A stretch of DNA of 32,171 bases, from IMG/VR virus record IMGVR_UViG_3300035100_000339, positions 1 to 32,171 of that record; one strand, 5' to 3'. The notes under the pieces were generated by a model, which had not been told where the DNA came from, did not search any database, and was given only the letters and a program-made list of their open reading frames with translations. Below are positions 19,837 to 27,840 of the stretch, one piece after another. How positions within the stretch are numbered: position 1 is the first letter of the stretch; each line of letters opens with the position of its first letter. Origin of the DNA: a virus. A program made the position numbers and the translations under genes.

Positions 19837-20118
19837 TTATGTTAATTTGAGACCTGAAGTCGATTCGACATATTTTTTAGCCATTTCTGCTTCTGTAGGT
19901 GAGTAGGCCATAATACTATTTCTGTGGATTCTAAATTCTTGATGTTGTGGGGTAGAAAACATAAAAGGTCCTAACCCTATTCCTTTTTCTGTTCTGATTA
20001 ACATCATAGGACGTTTTATTATAAATTCTTTATCAGTTATTTCTATTACCCTTCCTATAACTTCTTCACCGGTATTTAATTTCATTGATATTGTTTGGTC
20101 GGGCTTAATCTCTAGCAT
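19837..20118 (-). CDS. Sm-like (LSm-fold) phage protein
   Basis: The 93-aa protein has the Sm1-like pattern (ISMKLNTGEEVIGRVIEITDKEFIIKRP) of a strongly bent five-strand barrel, a glycine-rich loop (KGIGLGPFMF) and a C-terminal helix. Such proteins are widespread in T4-like marine phages; an RNA-binding role like Hfq is possible but untested here. It overlaps the glutaredoxin gene by 14 nt. Confidence 0.65.
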   Translation of the reverse strand: MLEIKPDQTISMKLNTGEEVIGRVIEITDKEFIIKRPMMLIRTEKGIGLGPFMFSTPQHQEFRIHRNSIMAYSPTEAEMAKKYVESTSGLKLT

Positions 20119-20356
20119 ATTTCTCCTTATCTATTTTTTTAAAATGTTCTACTAGATTGTCATAATTTCCTATTAATTTTCCGTCTAAGACAATTTGAGG
20201 AACAGTTCGGACATTAGGAACTGCTTCTAATAATTGCTCTGTAGTCCAGCCTTCACCAATCATTCTTTCTTCATATACAATTTCTTTTTGTTCTAAAAGT
20301 CTTTTAGCCATATCACAAAAATGACATTGCATTTTAGACCAAACTATATTCGACAT
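20105..20356 (-). CDS. grx: Glutaredoxin
   Basis: An 83-aa thioredoxin-fold protein with active site C11-HF-C14 (a CHFC variant rather than CPYC), the cis-proline TVPQIV and the GxYDxL glutathione-binding end (LIGNYDNLVE). It would re-reduce the ribonucleotide reductase encoded upstream on the same transcript, using glutathione. It overlaps the Sm-like gene by 14 nt. Confidence 0.93.
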   Translation of the reverse strand: MSNIVWSKMQCHFCDMAKRLLEQKEIVYEERMIGEGWTTEQLLEAVPNVRTVPQIVLDGKLIGNYDNLVEHFKKIDKEKYARD

Positions 20357-20776
20357 TTAATTATCCTTTACTTCTGGAATAGGAATTGCGCCTATGCCTT
20401 CATCGTGAAGTTTTTTAACTTCGTTATCAGTTGCAGTACCGAAAATGTGATCGTCTCTTTCTCCTTTAGATGCTTTTCTGGCTTCCTTGGCAAAATTACG
20501 ACCAACGTCTTCACAGTTCTTTGTAACCCAATTATTTAAATTTTTTAATGCTTGTCTACTATTAAAAAAGACTTTGTTCTTTTTATCTTTCTTTGGCGAT
20601 TCTTTAGTTTTAGTTTTGACAATACTAGGAGCCATTAGTGCTCTCCTAATATTAGGATCATCACACATAGGACAAAGTAGTAAATTTTTCTTTTTTTGAT
20701 CTAGGTATGCAGTTTCAGAATCAAACCACCCTTCGAATTTATGGTCGTGTGTGCATAGTAAATTATATTTCGCCAT
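20357..20776 (-). CDS. DUF1178-like zinc-ribbon-type protein
   Basis: I set the start at the ATG at 20776 (139 aa, MAKYNLLC...) rather than seven codons upstream, because the family begins with this strand. The pattern YNLLCTHDHKFEGWF, LLCPMCDD and RRALMAPSIV matches proteobacterial DUF1178 proteins of unknown function, with a likely metal-binding Cys pair. The C-terminal half is basic and ends in EGIGAIPIPE. It overlaps the upstream 64-aa gene by 14 nt and has a possible own promoter inside that gene. Confidence 0.75.
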   Translation of the reverse strand: MAKYNLLCTHDHKFEGWFDSETAYLDQKKKNLLLCPMCDDPNIRRALMAPSIVKTKTKESPKKDKKNKVFFNSRQALKNLNNWVTKNCEDVGRNFAKEARKASKGERDDHIFGTATDNEVKKLHDEGIGAIPIPEVKDN

Positions 20777-20957
20777 CGTACTTAATTCTCCAATCACTTT
20801 TGGTATTGTTCTTTTTGTCCATATAATCTAGTATAAGATTGATTGCGAGAATTGTCAAGCCGAATCCAATAATCATCCAAAGTCCTTTGCCTTCTTCCCA
20901 ATTGGTTAAAAGAAACCAAAGTACTTCCATGCCGTCCATATTTTGAAATTTATCCAT
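20763..20957 (-). CDS. Small single-span membrane protein
   Basis: A 64-aa protein with one hydrophobic helix (about 26-44, GLWMIIGFGLTILAINLIL), a short N-terminal part and a charged C-terminus. It starts at the nrdB stop (TAATG overlap) and overlaps the DUF1178-like gene. No family recognised. Its body contains a consensus-like promoter for the next gene. Confidence 0.65.
   Translation of the reverse strand: MDKFQNMDGMEVLWFLLTNWEEGKGLWMIIGFGLTILAINLILDYMDKKNNTKSDWRIKYDGEI
20830..20858 (-). promoter_or_regulatory. Internal sigma70-like promoter
   Basis: On the minus strand TTGACA (20858-20853), 17 nt, TATACT (20835-20830), lying within the 64-aa gene. The start near 20823 would give a leader of about 47 nt for the DUF1178-like gene, and so drive grx and the genes beyond it apart from nrdAB. 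Confidence 0.5.
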
Positions 20958-22060
20958 TATAATTTAAATTTAGAAAATTGTCCTTCTTTTATATCTTGAT
21001 TAATACCACCAATTAAGTATGACTCTACTTCTGTTTCTTGTGGAGCAACTTGTAATTCTCTTGAACTTAACCAATGTCTAGTCCAAGGTAATGGATCTTG
21101 AGATGGTGGAATATCATATATTGGATCAAAGCCCAAAGCTCTTAATCTTTTATTTCCAGTCCATTCTACGTATCTGTGTAAAAGTTTTTCATTTAATCCT
21201 ATTAAAGATCCTTCATTAAACAAATGCTTTGCCCAAGCCTTTTCTTCTTCTACACAATTTTTAAACATTTGAATAACTTGTTTATCGCAACTTTTAATAA
21301 TTTTTTTCATTTCAGGGTCATCGCCTTTTTGCCAATTTTTAATTATACGTGATGTTAGGTTTAAATGCGTAGCTTCATCTCTAGCAATTAATGATAATAT
21401 TTTAGCAGAACCTTCCATAAGTTTAAGTTCGCCAAATGCAAATGTACAAGCAAATGATACATAGAACCTTAGTCCTTCTAATAAATTAACACTAAACATT
21501 GCCAAATACAATTGTTTTTTAACTTCTTTAAGATCACCTTTACCTTTTACAAAATAATCCTGTGCCACACTTCCAAATGTATCATAGTTTTCTGTAACTG
21601 ATTTTGCTCTTTTAAGTATTTCTTTGTCTGTTAAAATAGTATCAAATACTTCAGATGGATTAGGATAAACGTTCTTCATAATATGTGAATAAGCTCTTGA
21701 ATGAAGTGCCTCCATAAAATCCCAAGTTACTATGCAACCTTCTAGTTCAGGTAATGAACAGTAAGGAAGAAACATTAAAGCAGGGCCTCTGCCTTGTACA
21801 CTATCTAACAATGTTTGGTATTTTAAATTTGATGTGAATATATGTTTTTGTTCTGGACGGAACTGTGCGTAATCTGATCTGTCTTTTTGTAAACTTACTT
21901 CCTCGGGTCTCCAAAAATATCCAAGCATAGTTTGATTAAGTTTATCAAATTGAGGATATTTGAATATATCATACCTTTGTACATTTAGGTCCGCACCAAA
22001 AAACATTGGTTGTTTTGTAAAGTCTATATTGCTATCTTTATTGAATACTGATTTGCTCAT
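20957..22060 (-). CDS. nrdB: Ribonucleotide reductase class Ia, beta subunit
   Basis: I start at the ATG at 22060 (367 aa, MSKSVFNKDSN); the longer frame begins at a TTG overlapping the nrdA stop. Diiron ligands are visible in DFMEALHSRAYSHI (Glu and His, with the Tyr four residues after the His as the radical site) and in ARDEATHLN (Glu and His). The enzyme houses the tyrosyl radical that starts ribonucleotide reduction by NrdA. It lies 11 nt after nrdA. Confidence 0.96.
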   Translation of the reverse strand: MSKSVFNKDSNIDFTKQPMFFGADLNVQRYDIFKYPQFDKLNQTMLGYFWRPEEVSLQKDRSDYAQFRPEQKHIFTSNLKYQTLLDSVQGRGPALMFLPYCSLPELEGCIVTWDFMEALHSRAYSHIMKNVYPNPSEVFDTILTDKEILKRAKSVTENYDTFGSVAQDYFVKGKGDLKEVKKQLYLAMFSVNLLEGLRFYVSFACTFAFGELKLMEGSAKILSLIARDEATHLNLTSRIIKNWQKGDDPEMKKIIKSCDKQVIQMFKNCVEEEKAWAKHLFNEGSLIGLNEKLLHRYVEWTGNKRLRALGFDPIYDIPPSQDPLPWTRHWLSSRELQVAPQETEVESYLIGGINQDIKEGQFSKFKL

Positions 22061-22071
22061 AAGTCGTAATA

Positions 22072-24474
22072 TTATATAGTACAAGCATCACAGTCTTCTC
22101 CTGAATTTGTATCTACTAATTCAGCAACTTTCTCTTTTGATACTTCTCCGTTAATTTTTGCATCACCATTTATTCCAGTAATTGGTTTTTCTTTTAAATG
22201 GTCATAAATTTTGCTAGTGTCAATTCCTGCTGGCTGTACATCTTCTTCTTCACCTTTAAAGTCATAAGTGTTTTGGTAATAAGCCGTTTTCCATCCATAT
22301 TTGTATGCATTAAGCATATCCTTCGCCATTGCAGATAAAGGAACTTCATTATTTTCATAGTGTAATGGATTGTAACTCCAGTTACCACTGATAGCTTGGT
22401 CAAAGTATTTTTGCATTACAGAAACAACTTTAATATATCCGTCATTATTTTCCATATCCCAAAGTAAAGTATATGCGTTTTTAAGTTTAGGATAACCTGG
22501 AACTATTTGTTTCAATGGACCTTTTTTACTTTTTTTAATTGATAATATTGCTCTTGGTGGTTCAATTCCATTTGTTTCATTACTAACTACAGAAGAACTT
22601 TCACTTGGCATTTGAGCTGTTACTGTTGAATGTCTTAATCCGTGTTTTAAAATATTTTTTCTTAAAGTTTCCCATGCCATTCTTTGTTTATGTGGCACAA
22701 TTTTATCAACATCTTTTTTATAATGATCTATTGGTAATTGACCATCTGAATATGTTGTTCTATCAAATCTTTCACATTTTCCTTTTTCTTGTGCTAATTC
22801 ATTACTAGCTTTTAATAGATAAAATTGAAATGCTTCAGATAATCTATCAACGGCCTCCCAAGCGCCTTGTTCACTATATTTGTAGCCTTGTTTTGCTAGG
22901 TAGTGTGCTAATCCAATATAACCAACTCCTAAAGAACGTCTTGCTTTGGTGCTGTTCTCTGCCGCCTTAACTGGATAATTTTGATAATCAATTATTTCAT
23001 CTAAAGCTCTTATAGTTAAATCGCATATTGGTTCTAATTCTGACACGTCACTTATTGTTCCAACATTAATTGCAGAAAGAATACAAAGTGCAATTTCTCC
23101 TTTTTCATCATCAATGTGTTGAATGGGTTTTGTAGGTAATGTAATTTCTTGACATAAGTTTGACATTGTTATTCTGTCTTTGAAGGATGAGTGAGTATTG
23201 CAATGGTCTATATTCATAATATAAATTCTGCCTGTTTCTGCTCTTTCTTTTAATATATCAAAGAATAATTTTTGTGCAGATACTTTTCTACTGTCAATTG
23301 ATTTATCTTTTTCATATTTTAAATATAGTTCATCAAATTTAGGTGTGCCCCAGGCTTTCATTAAACTAGGTACTTCGTGTGGAGAGAATAATGTAATGTC
23401 TCCTTCAGTAATAAATCTTTCATAAAACAATTTAGAAATTTGAATTGAGTAATCCATTTTTCTAGCTCTGTTGTCTTCAGTTCCTTTATTATTTTTAAGA
23501 ACTATAATGTCTTTAATTTCTTGGTGCCATATAGGAAAGTGTACTGTTGCGTTTCCACCGCGTACTCCATTTTGGGTACAACTTCTAACTGTAGCTTCGA
23601 ACTTTTTAAGAAACGGAATCACGCCTGTGTGTTGTACTTCTCCACCTCTTATTTTAGAATTAATTCCTCTTATGCGTCCTGCATTAATTCCTATACCTGC
23701 TCTACGTGCCACATATAAACCGATTGCCATATCACTAGAAAAAATTGAAGGAAGAGTATCATCACTATCAACTAAAACACAACTTGCGAATTGTTTAATA
23801 GGTGTTCTAACTCCTGCCATTACTGGTGTTGGAATATTAATTTTAAATTGTGATATTGCATCATAATATCTTTTAACATATTGTAATCTATTTTTTTCTG
23901 GATAGTTAGCAAATAAGGTTGCCGCAATCATCATATACATATCTTGTGGTGTTTCGTATAATTGTCCTGTACTTCTATCTTGTACAAGATATTTGTCTAC
24001 TACTTGTCTTATTCCAGCATAAGTGAAATTTAAATCTCTGTCTCTTCGTATCCAAGAATTAAGTTTTTTTGATTCTGTTTTAGAATATTTTTCCATGATG
24101 TCTTTGTCATAAACACCTGATTGGACATTTCTTTCAATTAATTTAGGCAAAGGCATATATTCATATTGTCCGTGTGCTTCTTTACGTACATCATATAAAA
24201 GTAATCTTGCCGCGGCGAATTGATAGTTTGGTTGATCTAGAGTTATTAAATCATTTGCTGACTTAATTAGGATTTGTTGAATTCCTTTAGTTGTTATTCC
24301 ATCATAAAATTGAATATTAGCATTCATTTCTATTTGAGATGAGCTAACACCAGGTAAATCGTTACAAGCTTCTTCAACTACAAAATGAATTTTATTAATA
24401 TCTAATTTTTCTAGTTTGCCTTTACGTTTTTGTACCTTAATCTGTGAATACGCCTGAGTTGTAGTAGTTTCCAT
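22072..24474 (-). CDS. nrdA: Ribonucleotide reductase class Ia, alpha subunit
   Basis: A full-length 800-aa NrdA. It has an N-terminal ATP-cone (IKVQKRKGKLEKLDINKIHF), which gives allosteric dATP control, the first active-site Cys (QFASCVLVD), the NLCQE radical-site motif and a CDACTI tail with the redox-active CxxC that glutaredoxin reduces. It makes deoxyribonucleotides for phage DNA. It is the first gene of the nrdAB-grx transcript, with one of the best promoters in the window. The ribosome site is weak. Confidence 0.97.
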   Translation of the reverse strand: METTTTQAYSQIKVQKRKGKLEKLDINKIHFVVEEACNDLPGVSSSQIEMNANIQFYDGITTKGIQQILIKSANDLITLDQPNYQFAAARLLLYDVRKEAHGQYEYMPLPKLIERNVQSGVYDKDIMEKYSKTESKKLNSWIRRDRDLNFTYAGIRQVVDKYLVQDRSTGQLYETPQDMYMMIAATLFANYPEKNRLQYVKRYYDAISQFKINIPTPVMAGVRTPIKQFASCVLVDSDDTLPSIFSSDMAIGLYVARRAGIGINAGRIRGINSKIRGGEVQHTGVIPFLKKFEATVRSCTQNGVRGGNATVHFPIWHQEIKDIIVLKNNKGTEDNRARKMDYSIQISKLFYERFITEGDITLFSPHEVPSLMKAWGTPKFDELYLKYEKDKSIDSRKVSAQKLFFDILKERAETGRIYIMNIDHCNTHSSFKDRITMSNLCQEITLPTKPIQHIDDEKGEIALCILSAINVGTISDVSELEPICDLTIRALDEIIDYQNYPVKAAENSTKARRSLGVGYIGLAHYLAKQGYKYSEQGAWEAVDRLSEAFQFYLLKASNELAQEKGKCERFDRTTYSDGQLPIDHYKKDVDKIVPHKQRMAWETLRKNILKHGLRHSTVTAQMPSESSSVVSNETNGIEPPRAILSIKKSKKGPLKQIVPGYPKLKNAYTLLWDMENNDGYIKVVSVMQKYFDQAISGNWSYNPLHYENNEVPLSAMAKDMLNAYKYGWKTAYYQNTYDFKGEEEDVQPAGIDTSKIYDHLKEKPITGINGDAKINGEVSKEKVAELVDTNSGEDCDACTI

Positions 24475-24519
24475 AAAATTATTTTGTTTTGTCCCTGTCC
24501 GATGTATTCTTTAAAGTAC

Positions 24520-24575
24520 TATTTATTTTATATTTATGATTAGCTTATTATATGCAATTTTTTTGTTTTTGTCAA
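24520..24575 (-). promoter_or_regulatory. Consensus sigma70 promoter plus late-like motifs for nrdAB
   Basis: On the minus strand TTGACA (24575-24570), exactly 17 nt, TATAAT (24552-24547), a perfect consensus. Downstream are two late-like motifs, CATAAATA (24538-24531) and AATAAATA (24527-24520), each one mismatch from TATAAATA. Predicted leader 66 nt for the sigma70 start. Confidence 0.8.
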
Positions 24576-24612
24576 TTTATATTTGCTTCGTTTTTGTAAA
24601 AATTTAAAAGGG

Positions 24613-24658
24613 TAATATGGTACTAAAACTAAAGGTTGTTAGTTAAAGTACCATATTA
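24613..24658 (-). terminator. Long hairpin after the tail fibre gene
   Basis: TAATATGGTACT and AGTACCATATTA pair over 12 bp, and inside them AACTAA and TTAGTT form a second stem. On the minus strand ACCC then TTTT follows. It separates the fibre gene from the nrdAB promoter. Confidence 0.65.
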
Positions 24659-24680
24659 TAATTATCTAAGAAAATTTCTA

Positions 24681-26309
24681 TTAAGAAAGAACCGAAACGT
24701 GGAAAAGTAAGCCTGCATTGTCTCCAGCAGTAGTATTTTTAACATAAAATACCAAAGTTTCCTTTGTTGTGTCGCCATTTTCGTCTGATAATGCAGTTGT
24801 GAATTCTAAATTAGTTTGATAAGATGCATCACCATCGTAATTATATTCATCTGCTATTTTAGTAGTACCTTGTGCTATATTAAGCATTACATTTAATTCA
24901 CCATGTCTTGTTGCGTTAACTGTATTGCTTAGATATGTATAATCAATTTTATATTTTTTATTTGAATCTGCTGGTAATCTAAATAATCTTTGTGTAGTTG
25001 GTACATAACCAACTGAAGCATCAAACGTATATGAAAAAGTACCTGCAAACTTTCCTTCTATCTCTGGAATATATGCAACATTAGATAAATTTGAAGTATC
25101 AGATGATAAAACTTTTGTTCTAGTAAAGTGATCTGCGTGAGATGAATTATTTTTAGATTCAAATTTAATTACTCCAGATATTGGTCCATTTTCTGTACCA
25201 CCATCATTTCCAACTAATGCATAAGAATTATTTGCACTAACATTTCCATAACCTTCTTTAACCCAAAAACCATTTTTATCTATGTTAGCAAATCTTGAAT
25301 TAGTAATAGTATTGTTAATAGGTCCTGTAGCCATTGCTACATTTCCTAAATTTGTGCCTCTACCCCATACTACACCATATCCTAAATTTTCAAATATGCT
25401 GTTTGTAAAAGTATTATTAACAATATCATTATCTGAAATTATTCCATTGCTCCAACCATCTACATAAAATTTGTTAAAATTATTATTTGAACAAGTAACA
25501 ACAGAACTTAAACTTGCTAATTTAATTCCTGCTTCAGCACCATTTTGAATTGCTGTTCCTGTAGTCCACGGTCCTTTTAATTTAACATCTTCAAAAAAAC
25601 TATTAGAAACATTATCTAATTGCATTCCAAAATATGCGTGACTAGTTGTATGTTCAATTGTTAAACCTTTAATTGAAAGGTGTCTTGGTTGATTAAGAGT
25701 AGTTGTTTGTGCAAAGTGAGTTGAACTGTCGCCCGGAACTCTAATTCCGTTTACTGCAACAATACTTGTAAAACTTCCATCTTGTTTTATAACAGTTTTG
25801 TCACTACCATCTCCTTCGATATTTGTAAAAGGTGGTAATTTTAATGTTCCGTTAATAACATATACTCCAGCATGAAGATGAAGTGTAACTCTGCTTGTTT
25901 CATTTCCAACAGTTGCCGGGTTACAAAATAATTGATCTATTGCTCTTTGTAAAGCAACTGTTACGTCTGTACCATCTCCAGTAATACCAAATGACCTAGC
26001 ACTAACTAAATCATCTAGTCTAGATTGTAAATCTCTTTTAGTATGATCTAAGGCAGTTATACCTGTTTGTACAGTAGACCCATTTAGGTAAATGTATTGA
26101 TTGCTTAATTGAAATAAATTGTCGTGTTCTGTTAAAACTTTAGTATTTCCAACATTAGGTGCACCTTCAGCCACAGAGCCATTACCCAAGTATAATTCTT
26201 GAGAATCTACTGCCCAGCCAAATTCACCACCTGCAAGTTGGGGTAAACCAGAACCTGCGGTCTTTTTACCTCGTCTAATCTGTATTCTTGATATCGATAC
26301 AATAGCCAT
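24681..26309 (-). CDS. Tail fibre/spike protein with pectate-lyase-like beta-helix
   Basis: The 542-aa protein begins with a virion-attachment-like domain (VSISRIQIRRG, LAGGEFGWAVDSQELYLGNG) typical of T4-like marine phage fibres. A pectate-lyase-type start FGITGDGTDVTVALQRAID (107-125) leads into a right-handed parallel beta-helix (to about 390, with SNNNF, SNSFFE and NNTITNSRF repeat rungs). The last 140 residues form a beta-rich receptor-binding or trimer domain. It probably binds or degrades host surface glycans. It is monocistronic with a GATAAATA late-like motif, an AAGGA ribosome site and a terminator. Confidence 0.85.
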   Translation of the reverse strand: MAIVSISRIQIRRGKKTAGSGLPQLAGGEFGWAVDSQELYLGNGSVAEGAPNVGNTKVLTEHDNLFQLSNQYIYLNGSTVQTGITALDHTKRDLQSRLDDLVSARSFGITGDGTDVTVALQRAIDQLFCNPATVGNETSRVTLHLHAGVYVINGTLKLPPFTNIEGDGSDKTVIKQDGSFTSIVAVNGIRVPGDSSTHFAQTTTLNQPRHLSIKGLTIEHTTSHAYFGMQLDNVSNSFFEDVKLKGPWTTGTAIQNGAEAGIKLASLSSVVTCSNNNFNKFYVDGWSNGIISDNDIVNNTFTNSIFENLGYGVVWGRGTNLGNVAMATGPINNTITNSRFANIDKNGFWVKEGYGNVSANNSYALVGNDGGTENGPISGVIKFESKNNSSHADHFTRTKVLSSDTSNLSNVAYIPEIEGKFAGTFSYTFDASVGYVPTTQRLFRLPADSNKKYKIDYTYLSNTVNATRHGELNVMLNIAQGTTKIADEYNYDGDASYQTNLEFTTALSDENGDTTKETLVFYVKNTTAGDNAGLLFHVSVLS

Positions 26310-26328
26310 ATATGTCCTTATTATTTTA

Positions 26329-26336
26329 TATTTATC
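26329..26336 (-). promoter_or_regulatory. Late-like promoter GATAAATA for the tail fibre
   Basis: One mismatch from TATAAATA. Predicted start near 26323 leaves a short leader with AAGGA before the ATG at 26309. Confidence 0.5.
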
Positions 26337-26357
26337 GACTGTATCGTGTTTTGAAAT

Positions 26358-27041
26358 TTAGTTCGTATGTTTAATATAGTACTGCTCTACCCTTTTCCAC
26401 CACATATCTTTATAATCATTGTAGTTTTCAGGTGTTATGTTAAATTGTTGGTATGTAAGATTCCTGCAACATAAAAATACGTGTCCTTGGTTAATATTAG
26501 TACCGTACACTTCATTATGTGCTTCTGCATAAGCCACTAACTGCAAATAGTAATCTGTAACCCATTCTTCACGTTTGGGCTTGTTTGACTGTTTAAAGTC
26601 TATGATAGCAGGCATACCTTTATATTCTCCTAATATGTCAGTTGTGCCGGCATAAATTTTAGGAAAATATAATCCAACTTCACTGCCCCATATTTCATTA
26701 ATATCTTTTAATCCATTTTCATATATTTTTTGTGCCATTTTAAAAGCCTGTTGATGATAAGGATTAGAACCGGGTTTTTTCCATTCGCCGTTGTTTACAT
26801 AATGTTCAAGATGTTTATGCATAGAAGTTCCAACGGTAGTTGCTTCAGCAGTTATTTCTTTAGCTTTTTGATAGCCTACTTTTTTACGCCATTTGACTAA
26901 ATGAGTTTTGTCTTTAGTATCGTCTAGGATTGTTGTAACACTTGCTAATTTGTCGCCGTCTGGGGTTTGATATACTCTTCTACCTTCAAGTATGGATCGG
27001 GACATTTTTTTATATTCATACTTCTCGGTAATTAACGACAT
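26358..27041 (-). CDS. PD-(D/E)XK family exonuclease
   Basis: The 227-aa protein has a RecB/MGME1-type nuclease core: GTSMHKHLEHY (71-81), E121 in WGSEVGLYF, D135 in AGTTDIL, the D148-x-K150 of AIIDFKQS and the YYLQLVAYA motif (164-172). Similar proteins are common single-strand DNA exonucleases of T4-like marine phages acting in recombination, repair or host DNA breakdown. It starts 7 nt after the NfuA-like gene and is probably in its transcript. Confidence 0.85.
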   Translation of the reverse strand: MSLITEKYEYKKMSRSILEGRRVYQTPDGDKLASVTTILDDTKDKTHLVKWRKKVGYQKAKEITAEATTVGTSMHKHLEHYVNNGEWKKPGSNPYHQQAFKMAQKIYENGLKDINEIWGSEVGLYFPKIYAGTTDILGEYKGMPAIIDFKQSNKPKREEWVTDYYLQLVAYAEAHNEVYGTNINQGHVFLCCRNLTYQQFNITPENYNDYKDMWWKRVEQYYIKHTN

Positions 27042-27047
27042 TAAAAA

Positions 27048-27485
27048 TTATTTTTCGTTTTCTTGATTTTCTGTAGTCAAAGAATCTATTTTATCTAATT
27101 CCTCAGTTCCAGTAAGATTATCGATAGCCTCAATTGGTTCTAATACATCTTGCATTTGTTCCAATACTGTTTGTTCTGGAAATTGATCTGAAGGAACAAA
27201 AGGTGAATAACCTTGGTCACTTGCTGATTCATCATCTTCACCAACAATTGATTTTACTTCTGGTACATAGTGCTTTAGCATATCTTCTACACTTTGTTGT
27301 AAAGTCATTTTAGACATTGCACAACCACTACAGGCTCCTGCTAATTGTAATTTTACAAATCCTGTTTCTTCGTCAAAGTCCAAATAATTAATGAAGCCAT
27401 TATGTTGGGCAACTGAAGGTGCTACTTTTTCATCCAAAATAGTCTTGATATCTTTAACTATTTCTTCTTTTGTTCTATCTGTCAT
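27048..27485 (-). CDS. NfuA/NifU C-terminal-like Fe-S cluster protein, predicted leaderless
   Basis: The first 85 residues match the NifU C-terminal domain, with the cluster-binding C52-SG-C55 in GACSGCAMSKMTLQQSVE and the NGFINYLDFD strand before it. Such domains carry and transfer [4Fe-4S] clusters. The remaining 60 residues are an acidic, disordered-looking tail (Glu/Asp/Gln-rich), unusual for the family. It could help mature Fe-S or ferredoxin proteins during infection. The promoter's -10 box lies 6 nt before the ATG, so no ribosome site can be present. Confidence 0.88.
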   Translation of the reverse strand: MTDRTKEEIVKDIKTILDEKVAPSVAQHNGFINYLDFDEETGFVKLQLAGACSGCAMSKMTLQQSVEDMLKHYVPEVKSIVGEDDESASDQGYSPFVPSDQFPEQTVLEQMQDVLEPIEAIDNLTGTEELDKIDSLTTENQENEK

Positions 27486-27491
27486 CTTGTT

Positions 27492-27520
27492 ATTTTATGT
27501 TACTTTTTGTGTAAAGTCAA
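27492..27520 (-). promoter_or_regulatory. Sigma70-like promoter, start site on the nfuA-like ATG
   Basis: On the minus strand TTGACT (27520-27515), 17 nt, TAAAAT (27497-27492), six nt, then ATG at 27485. Same geometry as at 12837. Confidence 0.65.
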
Positions 27521-27733
27521 TTAAAATCTTTTGGCGGTAGCTCGTTTAGCCATTTGCTTAATATCTGATGTTTTCTTCTTTTGAGTTATTTCTGGATTTG
27601 AATTATTTGCATCTGTTTTTAATGTGATGCCATCTTTATCAAATTTTTGGGTTAAGTTTTTTACGCCAGGAACACTATCGTATCTGTTTTTGAAGTTATT
27701 AAAGCTATATTGACCGCCTCCGACATTCTGCAT
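27521..27733 (-). CDS. C-terminal domain likely reached by -1 frameshift from the upstream gene
   Basis: The visible ATG-frame codes 70 aa (NNFKNRYDSVPGVKNLTQKFDKDGI and a basic tail ending RATAKRF). However the frame stays open without a start far upstream: SDTLLIQTLRNLISS and GQTAYLNYDALNKIM precede the ATG and look like the missing first half of a domain. The open frame continues to the A9 run at the end of the 380-aa gene. There is no ribosome site before 27733. I therefore regard it as the C-terminal 108 residues of a frameshift fusion, or a gene whose start was lost. No function is known. Confidence 0.5.
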   Translation of the reverse strand: MQNVGGGQYSFNNFKNRYDSVPGVKNLTQKFDKDGITLKTDANNSNPEITQKKKTSDIKQMAKRATAKRF

Positions 27734-27840
27734 TATTTTATTAAGAGCATCATAATTTAAATAGGCAGTTTGCCCTTTAGAATTTGCACTACTAATTAAA
27801 TTTCTTAATGTTTGGATAAGGAGAGTGTCGGAAGACTCGG

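Noticed and set aside
22194-23866. Alternative frames inside nrdA (e.g. 22194-22403 minus, 22605-22808 and 23471-23866 plus)
   Set aside because: They are shadows of the full-length nrdA, which is intact with all its motifs.
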